A DNA stretch of 64,000 nt from Alcanivorax sp. S71-1-4 (GCF_009846755.1 NZ_AQOR01000003.1:62001-126000); one strand, 5' to 3'. Counted from the stretch's first letter, positions 17,506-25,805 are shown. Numbers and translations are program-made. Notes: generated from the sequence alone by a model not told the origin.

Positions 17506-19203
17506 ATGCGGATGACTATACATACGGACAGTATTTCTTCCGATACCTCTCCCGCCCTGCCGGCCCCCGCCGCGCTGGATGATCCGTATTATTACCTGCA
17601 TAACTTCCACACCGCCCTGGACTGGGTGGGCACGCGCTATGCCGATCTGCTGGGTACAGAAGAGCAGGCATTCATTGGCTGTTTTGCGACGCTGCCGCGA
17701 CCGGCGCAAGCGTTGCTGGTACGCATGGTCATGCGCAAGGGCACGCTGTTCCGGATCGGCAAACTGCGCTATCCCGAGATCGGTGACATTCCCGCCGCCA
17801 TGGCCGCACTGTGCGCAACGAACTGGGTGATCGACGACCCGGACATTTCCCTGACGGACCTGTTTTCCGTGCTGACGCGCCCCGAATTACAGCGGGCATT
17901 CGGCAAGCACCTGCCCGCCGGCCGCAAGGCGGAACAACTCGCGGCGCTGGCGGCGGACGAACCGGCAGCACGCCCGTTATCGCGCTGGGCACCCTCGCTG
18001 CACGACACCCTGTACGCACTGACCATCATGCCGCTGTGCGACCGGCTGCGGCTGATGTTCTTCGGCAATCTGCACCAGGACTGGTCAGAGTTCGTGCTCG
18101 CGGAGCTCGGTGTCTACCGCTATGAAACCGTGCCGGTGGACCAGCACTCCCGCGCGTTCCACGATGCCGCCGATATTGACCTTGGACTGCGCCTGCACGC
18201 CTGCCGCGAGGCGCTGGACGCGGGCACACCGGTGGCCGACGTGCTGGCACAACTGCCGCAGGGCGACGCAGGGACCGACTGGCTGCAGGCACGCCGTGAG
18301 CGCCTGTTGTTCCGGCTTGGACAGCAGGCGGAAAAAGATCAGGATTTTGATACCGCACTGGCGATTTATCCCGCCTGCCGATGGCCCGGCGCCCGGGCGC
18401 GGCATATCCGGGTGCTGGAACGTTGCGGCCATGACCGTGATGCACTGACACTGGCGCGGCACGCCTGGCAACAACCAGAGAACGATGCCGAGCAGCAACA
18501 ACTGACACGCATGATGCCGCGCCTGCAACGCCGCCTTGGCGAACCGGTCGAGCGCACCGCCCGGCCAGCGCCGCCGGCAGAGCAGGTGTTGATACTGCCC
18601 CGCCCGGACGTACCGCAACCGGTGGAATATGTGGTGCGCGATCATCTGCACAGCGATGACGCGCCCGTGTACTACGTCGAGAACACCTTGATCACCGGCC
18701 TGTTCGGCCTGCTGTGCTGGCAGGCCCTGTTCACCCCCTTGCCCGGCGCGTTCTTTCACCCGTTTCATCATGCGCCGGCCGATTTGCTGCAAGCGGATTT
18801 CTATCCGCGCCGGCAAGCGCTGTTCGACGCCGCCCTGGCCGAGCTGGACGACACCCGCTGGCGCGAGACCATACGCCGGCATTTTCATGAAAAATCGGGG
18901 ATACAGAATCCCTTTGTATTTTGGGGCGCGCTGGACGCCACATTGCTTGAACAGGCGCTGGCCTGCCTGCCGCCCGCGCATCTCGCACTCTGGTTCCGGC
19001 GCCTGCTGCGGGATATTCGGGCGCACCGCGCCGGCATGCCGGACCTGATCCGCTTCTACCCCGATGAACACCGCTACGACATGATCGAGGTAAAAGGCCC
19101 CGGTGATCGCCTGCAGGACAACCAGCGACGCTGGCTTGCGTTCTGCGCCGAACATCGCATGCCGGTGAGCGTCTGTTACCTGCGCTGGGCGGATGACACA
19201 TGA
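17506..19203 (+). CDS. fan1: FAN1-type structure-specific nuclease (VRR-NUC domain)
   Basis: This 565-residue protein has the size and layout of Pseudomonas FAN1, which trims DNA flaps and helps unhook interstrand crosslinks. The N-terminal part (about 20-150: YYYLHNFHTALDWVGTRYADLL) is the DNA-binding/SAP-like region, and helical TPR-like repeats follow (about 200-380). The C-terminal VRR-NUC domain (about 450-560) has GMPDLI with D513 and IEVKGPGD with E528 and K530. The D-to-E spacing of 15 is the same as in Pseudomonas FAN1. The ATG at 17506 is followed by another at 17512; neither has a strong ribosome site. The stop overlaps the helicase start (ATGA), so nuclease and helicase are made together. 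Confidence 0.92.
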   Translation: MRMTIHTDSISSDTSPALPAPAALDDPYYYLHNFHTALDWVGTRYADLLGTEEQAFIGCFATLPRPAQALLVRMVMRKGTLFRIGKLRYPEIGDIPAAMAALCATNWVIDDPDISLTDLFSVLTRPELQRAFGKHLPAGRKAEQLAALAADEPAARPLSRWAPSLHDTLYALTIMPLCDRLRLMFFGNLHQDWSEFVLAELGVYRYETVPVDQHSRAFHDAADIDLGLRLHACREALDAGTPVADVLAQLPQGDAGTDWLQARRERLLFRLGQQAEKDQDFDTALAIYPACRWPGARARHIRVLERCGHDRDALTLARHAWQQPENDAEQQQLTRMMPRLQRRLGEPVERTARPAPPAEQVLILPRPDVPQPVEYVVRDHLHSDDAPVYYVENTLITGLFGLLCWQALFTPLPGAFFHPFHHAPADLLQADFYPRRQALFDAALAELDDTRWRETIRRHFHEKSGIQNPFVFWGALDATLLEQALACLPPAHLALWFRRLLRDIRAHRAGMPDLIRFYPDEHRYDMIEVKGPGDRLQDNQRRWLAFCAEHRMPVSVCYLRWADDT

Positions 19204-21530
19204 ACGCACCGCGCTACACCGTGGCCGTGCGCAGCCTGTGCGAGTTCACCGCGAAGACCGGCGACATCGACCTGCGTTTTACGCCCTCGCCGTCGGCACA
19301 GGAAGGCATGCTCGGTCACCAGGCCGTGGCCGCGCGACGGCCGCCGCATTACGAGACGGAAATAACACTGGAAGCGCCGTTCGGCTGCCTTCTGGTACGT
19401 GGCCGCGCGGACGGCTATGACGCCGAACGGAACCAGCTTGAAGAAATCAAGACGCACCGCGGCGACCTGTCCCGCGTGCCGGACAATCACCGCGCACTGC
19501 ACCGGGCACAACTGTATCTGTACGGCGCCATGCTGTGCGAGGCGCGCAATCTGGCGTCGCTGACCGTGGCACTGGTCTACTTCGATGTCAGCACCCAGCA
19601 GGAAACCGTGTTCCGCGAGCAGATGACGCGGGATGATTTACAGGCCATATTTTCTGACCACTGTGCGCGCTTTCTGCGCTGGGCCGAGCAGGAACTCCGT
19701 CATCGCGAACGGCGGGACGACGCGCTGCGTGCGCTGGCATTTCCGTATCCGTTTCGCACCGGACAACGGCCCCTGGCGGAACAGGTCTACCGCACCTTCG
19801 ATCGCGGCCGCGCCCTGCTTGCGCAGGCCCCGACCGGCATCGGCAAAACCCTGGGCACACTGTTCCCGGCCCTGAAAGCCCTGCCCACGCAACCGCTGGA
19901 CAAGCTGTACTTTCTCACCGCCAAGACGCCGGGCCGGCAACTGGCGCTGGATGCGGTCCACACACTCACGGAGCACAGCGAGACCCTGCCGCTGCGCACC
20001 CTGGAACTGGTGGCACGCGAGAAGCGCTGCGAATATCCCGGCAAGGCCTGCCACGGCGATGCCTGCCCGCTGGCCCGTGGCTTTTATGATCGGCTGCCGG
20101 CGGCACGGCAGGCGGCGGTCGAAGCCGGTTTTCTGGACCAGTCTCGCCTGCGCGAGATCGCACTGGCGCATGAGGTGTGCCCCTATTACCTCGGGCAGGA
20201 ACTCGCCCGCTGGTGCGACCTGATCGTCGGTGACTACAACTACTATTTCGATTTCAACGCACTGCTGCATGGCCTGACACAGCAAAACAGCTGGCGTGCC
20301 GGCCTGCTGGTCGACGAAGCACACAATCTGGTCGAGCGCGCACGCGGCATGTACAGCGTCATGCTGCCGCAGGCACGCCTGGAAGCCCTGCTGCACGAAG
20401 CCCCCGCCACACTGCGTCGCCCGCTCGCCGGGGTACTGCATCAATGGCAACGGATGAACACGCAGCACTGGTCACCGGACGACGGGCAGACCACGCAATA
20501 TCGTGTCCTGAACGAACCGCCGGAAGAACTGCTCAATGCATTGCAAGGCGCCGTGTACGCCATCAGCGAACACCGCAATGCGCACCCCACCCAACAACAT
20601 GCCGCGCTACTGGATTTCTATTTTGACGCCAGCAAATTCTGCCGTGTCGCCGAACTGGCGGACGGCTGTTTCATGACAGACCTGACCCTGACACGCGGCC
20701 AGCCCACCCGGCTGGATGACCCCGACGGCCTGCAGGGTGATCTGTGCCTGCGCAACCTGGTGCCGGCGCCACTGCTGGCAACGCGCTTCGGCACCGCACA
20801 TGCCAGCGTGCTGTTTTCTGCCACCCTCAGCCCTGACCGGTACTACCGCGACCTGCTCGGCCTGCCGGCCGACACACCCTGGGTGGATATCCCGGCGCCG
20901 TTCAGTGCCAGCCAGTTGCAGGTGGCCATCGTGCCCTGCTCCACCCGCTTCCGGCATCGTGCGCGTTCGGTCAAACCGATTACCGATCTGATCGCCCGGC
21001 AGTTTACCGAGCGCCCCGGCAACTACCTGGCGTTCTTTTCCAGCTTCGATTATCTGGAGCAAGTGGCCAGTGCATTGCATCGCCGGCACCCTGACATTCC
21101 CCTGTCCAAACAGGCACGGCGCATGAACGAACCGGAACGGCAGGCGTTTCTCGACCGGTTTACCCTGCGCAGCCAGCAGATAGGATTCGCCGTGCTCGGC
21201 GGCGCCTTCGGCGAAGGCATTGACCTGCCCGGCAGCCGGCTGATCGGCACTTTCATTGCCACGCTGGGGATGCCGCAATTAAATCCGGTCAATGAACAGA
21301 TGCGCGAACGCCTGCAGGCCTTGTTTGGTGACGGCACGCCCGGCCAGGATATAGGGCATGACTATACGTACCATTACCCCGGCCTCCAGAAAGTGGTGCA
21401 GGCGGCCGGCCGGGTGATCCGTACACCGCAGGATACCGGCGTGGTGTACCTGATCGATGACCGCTTCAGCCACCCCGGCACACGTGCGCTGCTGCCCGCC
21501 TGGTGGGCATTGTCCAGTCCGCGTGGTTGA
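19200..21530 (+). CDS. PD-(D/E)XK nuclease-XPD/DinG-type helicase fusion
   Basis: The protein has 776 residues. The N-terminal about 170 residues look like a RecB/Cas4-type PD-(D/E)XK nuclease, with RGRADGYD (D71) and EEIKTH (E82, K84). The rest is a superfamily 2 XPD/DinG-like 5'-3' DNA helicase: Walker A APTGIGKT (210-217), four cysteines between motifs I and II that could hold an iron-sulfur cluster (RCEYPGKAC, DACP, EVCPYY), DEAH at 372-375, FSATLSP, and the C-terminal QAAGRVIR motif VI. It is coupled by a 4-base overlap to FAN1. A repair role in flap or crosslink processing is inferred from the pairing. The aroG leader promoter overlaps its stop codon. Confidence 0.9.
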   Translation: MNAPRYTVAVRSLCEFTAKTGDIDLRFTPSPSAQEGMLGHQAVAARRPPHYETEITLEAPFGCLLVRGRADGYDAERNQLEEIKTHRGDLSRVPDNHRALHRAQLYLYGAMLCEARNLASLTVALVYFDVSTQQETVFREQMTRDDLQAIFSDHCARFLRWAEQELRHRERRDDALRALAFPYPFRTGQRPLAEQVYRTFDRGRALLAQAPTGIGKTLGTLFPALKALPTQPLDKLYFLTAKTPGRQLALDAVHTLTEHSETLPLRTLELVAREKRCEYPGKACHGDACPLARGFYDRLPAARQAAVEAGFLDQSRLREIALAHEVCPYYLGQELARWCDLIVGDYNYYFDFNALLHGLTQQNSWRAGLLVDEAHNLVERARGMYSVMLPQARLEALLHEAPATLRRPLAGVLHQWQRMNTQHWSPDDGQTTQYRVLNEPPEELLNALQGAVYAISEHRNAHPTQQHAALLDFYFDASKFCRVAELADGCFMTDLTLTRGQPTRLDDPDGLQGDLCLRNLVPAPLLATRFGTAHASVLFSATLSPDRYYRDLLGLPADTPWVDIPAPFSASQLQVAIVPCSTRFRHRARSVKPITDLIARQFTERPGNYLAFFSSFDYLEQVASALHRRHPDIPLSKQARRMNEPERQAFLDRFTLRSQQIGFAVLGGAFGEGIDLPGSRLIGTFIATLGMPQLNPVNEQMRERLQALFGDGTPGQDIGHDYTYHYPGLQKVVQAAGRVIRTPQDTGVVYLIDDRFSHPGTRALLPAWWALSSPRG

Positions 21531-21556
21531 AACTGTCACAATGAATCGCATATCCT
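21527..21556 (+). promoter_or_regulatory. Probable sigma-70 promoter of the DAHP synthase leader
   Basis: TTGAAA (21527-21532), which overlaps the stop codon of the helicase gene, is followed after 18 bp by TATCCT (21551-21556); after 16 bp CATATC is an alternative. Transcription would start near 21563, just before the leader peptide's GGAG at 21571-21574. Confidence 0.55.
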
Positions 21557-21584
21557 GCTTCAGACGTTTGGAGCGCAACACACC

Positions 21585-21707
21585 ATGATCACTTTACGTA
21601 CCACATCGCTGACGCAGATCGCCGCCCCGGTGGCCGGTGCGCGGCCGTGCGTGTCGTCTCCGAACAGCTATTTCTACGGGTATTGGTTTAGCCACTGGCG
21701 CGCCTGA
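21585..21707 (+). CDS. Aromatic-rich leader peptide of the DAHP synthase attenuator
   Basis: This 40-codon open frame has GGAG eight bases before its ATG. Its last 13 residues are SYFYGYWFSHWRA: three Tyr, two Phe and two Trp within 10 codons, just before the stop. Such runs of codons for the end-product amino acid are the hallmark of leader peptides that sense charged tRNA. The frame lies between a promoter and a terminator upstream of the gene for the first enzyme of aromatic amino-acid synthesis. The presence of all three aromatics suggests that shortage of any of them would stall the ribosome. The stop codon lies in the first of two overlapping hairpins. It is too short for routine gene calling. 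Confidence 0.88.
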   Translation: MITLRTTSLTQIAAPVAGARPCVSSPNSYFYGYWFSHWRA

Positions 21708-21741
21708 TACCCGCACAGGCGCCCAGCACACGGGACGCCTG
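21700..21741 (+). promoter_or_regulatory. Mutually exclusive hairpins of the attenuator
   Basis: GCGCCTG (21700-21706), spanning the leader stop codon, can pair with CAGGCGC (21716-21722). The same CAGGCGCCC block (21716-21724) can instead pair with GGG-A-CGCCTG (21732-21741). Only one can form at a time, as in trp-type attenuators, where the ribosome's position on the leader peptide decides. How the second hairpin affects the terminator at 21758-21790 is not evident from simple pairing. Confidence 0.6.
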
Positions 21742-21757
21742 ACGGATGCAACACTTG

Positions 21758-21790
21758 AAAACCCCCGGTCGGCTTCCCGCCCGGGGGTTT
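21758..21790 (+). terminator. Intrinsic terminator of the DAHP synthase leader (attenuator)
   Basis: The stem AAACCCCCGG / CCGGGGGTTT (21758-21767 with 21781-21790) is followed by further T residues (TTTTTCG). It lies between the leader peptide and the structural gene, about 60 bp before the ATG of DAHP synthase, so it would end transcription early unless prevented. Confidence 0.88.
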
Positions 21791-21848
21791 TTCGTTTCCG
21801 GGCCTGGTGGGCAGCACAACGACGACACAGCATGAATAAGGACAGGAC

Positions 21849-22883
21849 ATGAACGCATCACTTCCCGCCCGCGCCGCCACACCCGCGCAGAGCCAGCGCC
21901 TGCCGGGCACCGCCGAACTGAAGGCGGCCCTGCCGGTGGAGCCATCGCTGGCGCTGCGCATCAACCAGCACCGCCAGGCCATCCGTGCCGTGCTGCACGG
22001 TGAGGACGACCGCCTGCTGGTGGTAGTCGGCCCCTGCTCGATTCACGATCCGGAGGCGGCCCTGGAGTACGCTGCGCGCCTGGCACCACTGGCCGAGGCG
22101 GTCAGTGACACACTGCTGGTGGTCATGCGCGCCTACGTGGAGAAGCCGCGGACTACCGTGGGCTGGAAGGGCCTGCTGTACGATCCGCACCTGGATGGCA
22201 GCCACGACATGGCCACCGGGCTGCACACGGCACGCACACTGATGCGCGACATTGCGCACCTGGGGCTGCCGCTGGCGACAGAAATTCTGCATCCGATGGC
22301 CGCCGGCTATCTGGACGACCTGCTGAGCTGGGCCGCCATCGGCGCACGCACCACGGAGTCACAGATTCATCGCGAACTGGTCAGTGGTCTGGGCCTGCCG
22401 GCCGGTTTCAAGAACGGCACCGACGGGGGTGTGGCCGTCGCCGTGGACGCGATCCGCTCCGCCGCCGCCTCGCACCAGCATTTCGGTGTCGACAGCCACG
22501 GCCATCCGGCGGTGATCCGTTCCACCGGCAACCCGGACACGCATCTGGTGCTGCGCGGCGGGCGGCACGGGCCGAACTATTCGGCAGAGTCTGTGCGCGC
22601 GGCGCGCGAGGCGCTGGAAAACGCGGGCCTGGCACCGCGCATCATGGTCGATTGCAGCCATGCCAACAGCAGCAAGGATCATCGTCGCCAGGCGCTGGTG
22701 CTGAACGATGTGCTGGCACAACGACGTGCGGGAGATCGCTCGCTGATCGGTGTGATGCTGGAAAGTCATTTGCAGGAAGGCAACCAGCCCATGGGTGAAT
22801 CCCTGCGCTACGGCGTGTCGATTACGGATGCCTGTATGGGTTGGGAGGAGACTGAGCGTTTGTTGATGGAGGAAGGGCGGTAG
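21849..22883 (+). CDS. aroG: 3-deoxy-7-phosphoheptulonate (DAHP) synthase, class I
   Basis: This 344-residue enzyme joins phosphoenolpyruvate and erythrose 4-phosphate in the first step of the shikimate pathway to Phe, Tyr and Trp. Class I AroG/F/H motifs are present: VVVGPCSIHDP, MRAYVEKPRTTVGWKGL, GARTTESQIHRE, GFKNGTDG, the His/Glu metal ligands in LRGGRHGPNY and VMLESHLQEGNQ, and VDCSHANSSKDH. Length and sequence fit the E. coli-type isoenzymes. Which amino acid inhibits it cannot be read directly, so the symbol is used in the general sense. Expression is controlled by the attenuator upstream. Its TAG stop is formed by the first bases of a palindromic repeat element. Confidence 0.95.
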   Translation: MNASLPARAATPAQSQRLPGTAELKAALPVEPSLALRINQHRQAIRAVLHGEDDRLLVVVGPCSIHDPEAALEYAARLAPLAEAVSDTLLVVMRAYVEKPRTTVGWKGLLYDPHLDGSHDMATGLHTARTLMRDIAHLGLPLATEILHPMAAGYLDDLLSWAAIGARTTESQIHRELVSGLGLPAGFKNGTDGGVAVAVDAIRSAAASHQHFGVDSHGHPAVIRSTGNPDTHLVLRGGRHGPNYSAESVRAAREALENAGLAPRIMVDCSHANSSKDHRRQALVLNDVLAQRRAGDRSLIGVMLESHLQEGNQPMGESLRYGVSITDACMGWEETERLLMEEGR

Positions 22884-23048
22884 GGTGGGTAGAGCCAAAG
22901 GCGAAACCCACCGTGTCCATGCAGCACACTGCTCGCACGAAACCATCGAAACTACCTACCTCCGAGGCAGGGCAGTTTCGATGGTTTTGCGGGAGTGATT
23001 AACGGGCATGGACCTGGTGGGTTTCGCCTTTGGCTCTACCCACCCTAC
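22880..23048. repeat. MITE-like palindromic repeat, copy 1
   Basis: This 169-bp element has terminal inverted repeats of about 33 bp beginning GTAGGGTGGGTAGAGCCAA and ending with its reverse complement. Inside are shorter inverted blocks (CCATCGAAA ... TTTCGATGG) and a common block containing GGAGTGATTAACGGGCATGG. Related copies lie at 44648-44894 and 51115-51282. It fills the gap between two converging genes, and the TAG at each tip is the stop codon of the neighbouring gene. It has no coding capacity, so it would be mobilised, if at all, by an enzyme encoded elsewhere. It may also act as a two-way transcription end. Confidence 0.9.
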
Positions 23049-23860
23049 TTCACACCTTCTTTTTTCAGTTTGTTCTTCAAGCGCCAGTCCATCAGGCGGA
23101 ACAGCGGCTGGGTGAAGCGCGTGGCCGGCCCGGGCACAGCCGCCAGCACCACACTGCCCAGATTACCCAGCGCACTGCTGACACGTGCAGGGCGTTTTTC
23201 GACGGCACGGATCAGCCAGTCGGCTGCCCCGTCGCTGTCCATCATGCGCATGTGTTTATAAATACTGGTCTTGTTCGACATGGGCGTGCGCACCATCGGA
23301 AAGTGCACCACGGTCACATCGATGCCCTGACGGCCCAGTTCGGCCTGCAGTGAACGCGAAAACGATTCCAGCGCAGATTTGCTGGCCAGGTACGCCGAGA
23401 ACAACGGAATCGGCACCTGCGTCGACAGTGTCGAGATATTCACCACCTGCCCGTGGCCCTGGGCCAGCATGCGCGGCAACAGTTTCAGCGTCAGGCTGAC
23501 GGCACCCAGGTAATTGATCTGCATGGTGCGCTGGTAATCATGCAGCCGGTCCAGCGCCTCGACGATGGGCCGGCGGATGGAGCGGGCGGCGTTGTTGATC
23601 AGCACGTCCACGCGCGCGTGCTCGGCCAGGATGGCGTCCGCACAGGCAGCGGCTTCGTCTTCCACCGTCAGGTCGGCAGGATAGATCCACGCTTCACCGC
23701 CGGCGAGCTGAATCGCCTGCTGCACCTCGCGCAATTGGGTTTCGTTGCGCGCCACCAGGCACAGGCGCGCGCCGGCACGGGCCATTTTTTTCGCGGCCAC
23801 GGCGCCGATGCCACTGGAAGAACCGGTGAGTACGATGGTCTTGCCACGCAGACGGGACAT
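23045..23860 (-). CDS. Short-chain dehydrogenase/reductase
   Basis: This 271-residue SDR carries the nucleotide-binding motif TGSSSGIG near the N-terminus, the NNAA motif, the catalytic Ser in VNISTLS and the catalytic YLASK. It uses NAD(H) or NADP(H). Its closest look is to SDRs related to the reductase part of bacterial fatty acyl reductases and DltE-like proteins, and the basic C-terminus (FRLMDWRLKNKLKKEG) suggests membrane association. The substrate cannot be assigned; a fatty aldehyde or acyl group is a guess from the lipid-oriented neighbourhood. The stop codon lies in the tip of the palindromic repeat. It starts 81 bp downstream of the alpha/beta hydrolase gene on the same strand. Confidence 0.88.
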   Translation of the reverse strand: MSRLRGKTIVLTGSSSGIGAVAAKKMARAGARLCLVARNETQLREVQQAIQLAGGEAWIYPADLTVEDEAAACADAILAEHARVDVLINNAARSIRRPIVEALDRLHDYQRTMQINYLGAVSLTLKLLPRMLAQGHGQVVNISTLSTQVPIPLFSAYLASKSALESFSRSLQAELGRQGIDVTVVHFPMVRTPMSNKTSIYKHMRMMDSDGAADWLIRAVEKRPARVSSALGNLGSVVLAAVPGPATRFTQPLFRLMDWRLKNKLKKEGVK

Positions 23861-23941
23861 GCGCTGCTCTCCGCTGTTGTGCTGTCGGCCCTCACCCTAC
23901 GGCGCGTCATGGCGGCTGTATTGACCATTCACGCCGTGGCG

Positions 23942-24937
23942 TCAGTCGGCCAGTTGCTCGATCAGGATGCGGTGGAAGGCTGCCGGCGCCTGAACCTGTG
24001 GCGAGTGGCCCCACTCCGGAAACAGCATCAGCGCCGCATCGGGAATACGGGCCGCCGCCTCACGTGCCAGCACCGGATAATTGCCCAGCGCACGACGTGC
24101 CGCTTCCGGCGCGCTGGCCTTGCCGACGGCAGTGTTGTCCTGCTCGCCGATCAGCAACAGCGTCGGCACTCTGAGACGCGGAAATTCGTAATAGACGGGT
24201 TGGGTCAGGATCATGTCGTAGGTCAGCGCCGACAGCCAAGCCACCCGCTCCCGGCCGGGGCCGGCGAACATGCCCGCCTGCATGGTTACCCAGCGGTCAA
24301 ATTCCGGCCGCCATTCGCCGGCGTAATAGGTCGCCTGCTGATAGCGACGCATGCCCTCGGCATTGCTGCGCAGCTCACCTTCATACCACGCCTGCACGTC
24401 GCGATACGGCACGCCTTTCGCCAGCCAGTCTTCCAGGCCAATCGGGTTCAGCAGCACCAGCCGCGACACCCGCTGCGGGTACATCAGCGCGTACCGGGTG
24501 GCGAGCATGCCACCCATGGAGTGGCCCATGATCAGGTGTTCCTTGATGTCCAGGCTGTCGAGCAGCGCGCGGGTATTGGCAGCCAGTTGATGAAAACTGA
24601 ACTGGTAATGGGCCGGCTTGGCCGATTTGCAGAAACCGATCTGGTCCGGTGCGATCACCCGGTAACCGGCGCCGGCCAGCGCCTCAATGGTGCCTTCCCA
24701 GGTGGCGGCGCAGAAGTTCTTGCCGTGCAGCAGCACCACCGTCTGGCCGTTGGCGTCGTCCGGCTGTACGTCCAGGTAGGCCATGCGCAACGACTGCTGC
24801 TGGGAATCGAATTCAAAATAGCGCACCGGGTACGGGTAATCGAAACCTTCCAGCGCCACGCCGTATTCCGGCGTCTTGTCCGCCAGCGCCGACCAGGACA
24901 AGCCCAGCAGCACAATGCCCAGCCATCGTTGCAACAT
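23942..24937 (-). CDS. Secreted alpha/beta hydrolase
   Basis: This 331-residue hydrolase has a signal peptide (about 1-20, ending SALA). It shows the alpha/beta-hydrolase features: oxyanion segment LLHGKNF, nucleophile elbow GHSMGG, acid in GEQDN and the catalytic His in EWGHSP. Sequence such as APDQIGFCKSAKP and PVYYEFPRLRVPTLL is typical of esterase/epoxide hydrolase/haloperoxidase relatives. It is exported to the periplasm or outside; the substrate is not known. The start is the ATG at 24937 with GAAGGTGG upstream; the GTG five codons earlier is less likely. It precedes the SDR gene on the same strand. Confidence 0.87.
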   Translation of the reverse strand: MLQRWLGIVLLGLSWSALADKTPEYGVALEGFDYPYPVRYFEFDSQQQSLRMAYLDVQPDDANGQTVVLLHGKNFCAATWEGTIEALAGAGYRVIAPDQIGFCKSAKPAHYQFSFHQLAANTRALLDSLDIKEHLIMGHSMGGMLATRYALMYPQRVSRLVLLNPIGLEDWLAKGVPYRDVQAWYEGELRSNAEGMRRYQQATYYAGEWRPEFDRWVTMQAGMFAGPGRERVAWLSALTYDMILTQPVYYEFPRLRVPTLLLIGEQDNTAVGKASAPEAARRALGNYPVLAREAAARIPDAALMLFPEWGHSPQVQAPAAFHRILIEQLAD

Positions 24938-24995
24938 GGTCCACCTTCTCACATCTGTTCAGGTTCACGGACCATAGCACGCGCCACCGGCCGTC

Positions 24996-25367
24996 TCAGC
25001 CGGCAAACCATGACAGCGGGCTGTGGCGCATGGCCGCACCGGCGATGTAGAGAAACACCAGCACGGCCGCCAGCATCGCCCAGCCGTTGCGGCGCCGGAT
25101 CGCCACTGCACCGAGGCCGATATAGAACACCAGCCCGATCAGCTTGGCCGCCAGCCAGGGGGTGTCGTGCGGCGAAACACGCAGGGTCATCATCAGCGCC
25201 ACGCCCGCCAGCAACAGTGCCGTGTCGATGACATGCGGGCTGATCCGCACCCAGCGGCGTTGCAGCAGCGCACTGCCCTGAAGCGCCCAGGCAGCGCGCG
25301 TGACAAAGAACAGCAGGCTCACGGCGGCGAGCGTCATGTGCAGCATTTTCAGGTGCAGGTACTCCAT
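24996..25367 (-). CDS. SirB2-family membrane protein
   Basis: This 123-residue integral membrane protein has four hydrophobic helices. The SirB2 family pattern is visible: the N-terminal MEYLHLKMLHMTLAAVSLLFFVTR with an early His, then RRWVRISPHVIDTALLLAGV, WLAAKLIGLVFYIGLG, and a final helix. Proteins of this family occur next to varied genes and have no established biochemical role; the original sirB link to Salmonella invasion gene control is unclear. A GGAG site precedes the ATG. It lies just upstream of the hydrolase gene on the same strand. Confidence 0.87.
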   Translation of the reverse strand: MEYLHLKMLHMTLAAVSLLFFVTRAAWALQGSALLQRRWVRISPHVIDTALLLAGVALMMTLRVSPHDTPWLAAKLIGLVFYIGLGAVAIRRRNGWAMLAAVLVFLYIAGAAMRHSPLSWFAG

Positions 25368-25469
25368 CGGGCGAAACTCCAGAATGATCGGGGCGGGTCA
25401 CTATAGCGGGCAGGTCGCGCCGCGTCAGGATGGCGGCGAGTGCTTCCCGGTACAGGAAGGAAGTGATAG

Positions 25470-25486
25470 GGTAAGGAATCCTTACC
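25470..25486. promoter_or_regulatory. Palindromic operator of the AbrB/PIN toxin-antitoxin operon
   Basis: GGTAAGGAATCCTTACC is a 17-bp palindrome with perfect 8-bp arms around one central base. It sits 16 bp before the antitoxin ATG, just ahead of its GGGAG ribosome site. AbrB/MazE-type antitoxins repress their own operons by binding such sites, so this is the likely operator. No experimental support is available here. Confidence 0.65.
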
Positions 25487-25502
25487 TTCCGGGAGACAGC
25501 AC

Positions 25503-25805
25503 ATGCTGGCCAAGATGACTGCCAAGAACCAGCTCACACTGCCCAAGGCGGCGGTGGAAGCGGCGGGCAATCCAGAGTATTTCGAGATAGAAGTGCGTGC
25601 CGGGCAATTGCTGCTCACGCCCGTGCGCCTGCAACGGGCGGATGCCGTGCGGGCACGCCTGGCCGAGTTGTCGCTCACCGAGGATGACCTGGCCGACGCC
25701 GTGGCCTGGGCACGCCGGGCGGCGGCGCCGGCCCGTGAAGTGGCGGAACCCGCCGCTCCTTATGGCAAGGCCAGGCCGGCCAGGCCCCGCAAACCCCGCC
25801 CATGA
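25503..25805 (+). CDS. AbrB/SpoVT-type antitoxin
   Basis: This 100-residue protein has an N-terminal swapped-hairpin AbrB domain (about 1-45): MLAKMTAKNQLTLPKAAVEA, then YFEIEVRAGQLLLTPV. This is the DNA-binding part shared by MazE/VapB antitoxins. A helical segment follows (ADAVRARLAELSLTEDDLADAVAWARR), and the basic Ala/Pro/Arg-rich tail would contact the toxin. It is followed with a four-base overlap by a PIN-domain gene, so the pair forms a VapBC-like module. GGGAG lies before the ATG and a 17-bp palindrome just upstream. Confidence 0.88.
   Translation: MLAKMTAKNQLTLPKAAVEAAGNPEYFEIEVRAGQLLLTPVRLQRADAVRARLAELSLTEDDLADAVAWARRAAAPAREVAEPAAPYGKARPARPRKPRP

Noticed and set aside
18085-19209. 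374-codon minus-strand open frame
   Set aside because: Antisense to FAN1, whose VRR-NUC residues are intact on the plus strand.
22880-23048. Palindromic repeat considered as part of an insertion sequence or CRISPR
   Set aside because: No transposase is encoded within it, and the copies are dispersed, not arrayed with spacers.
23453-25231. 592-codon plus-strand open frame
   Set aside because: Covers three clear minus-strand genes (SDR, hydrolase, SirB2) in antisense; composition typical of a shadow.
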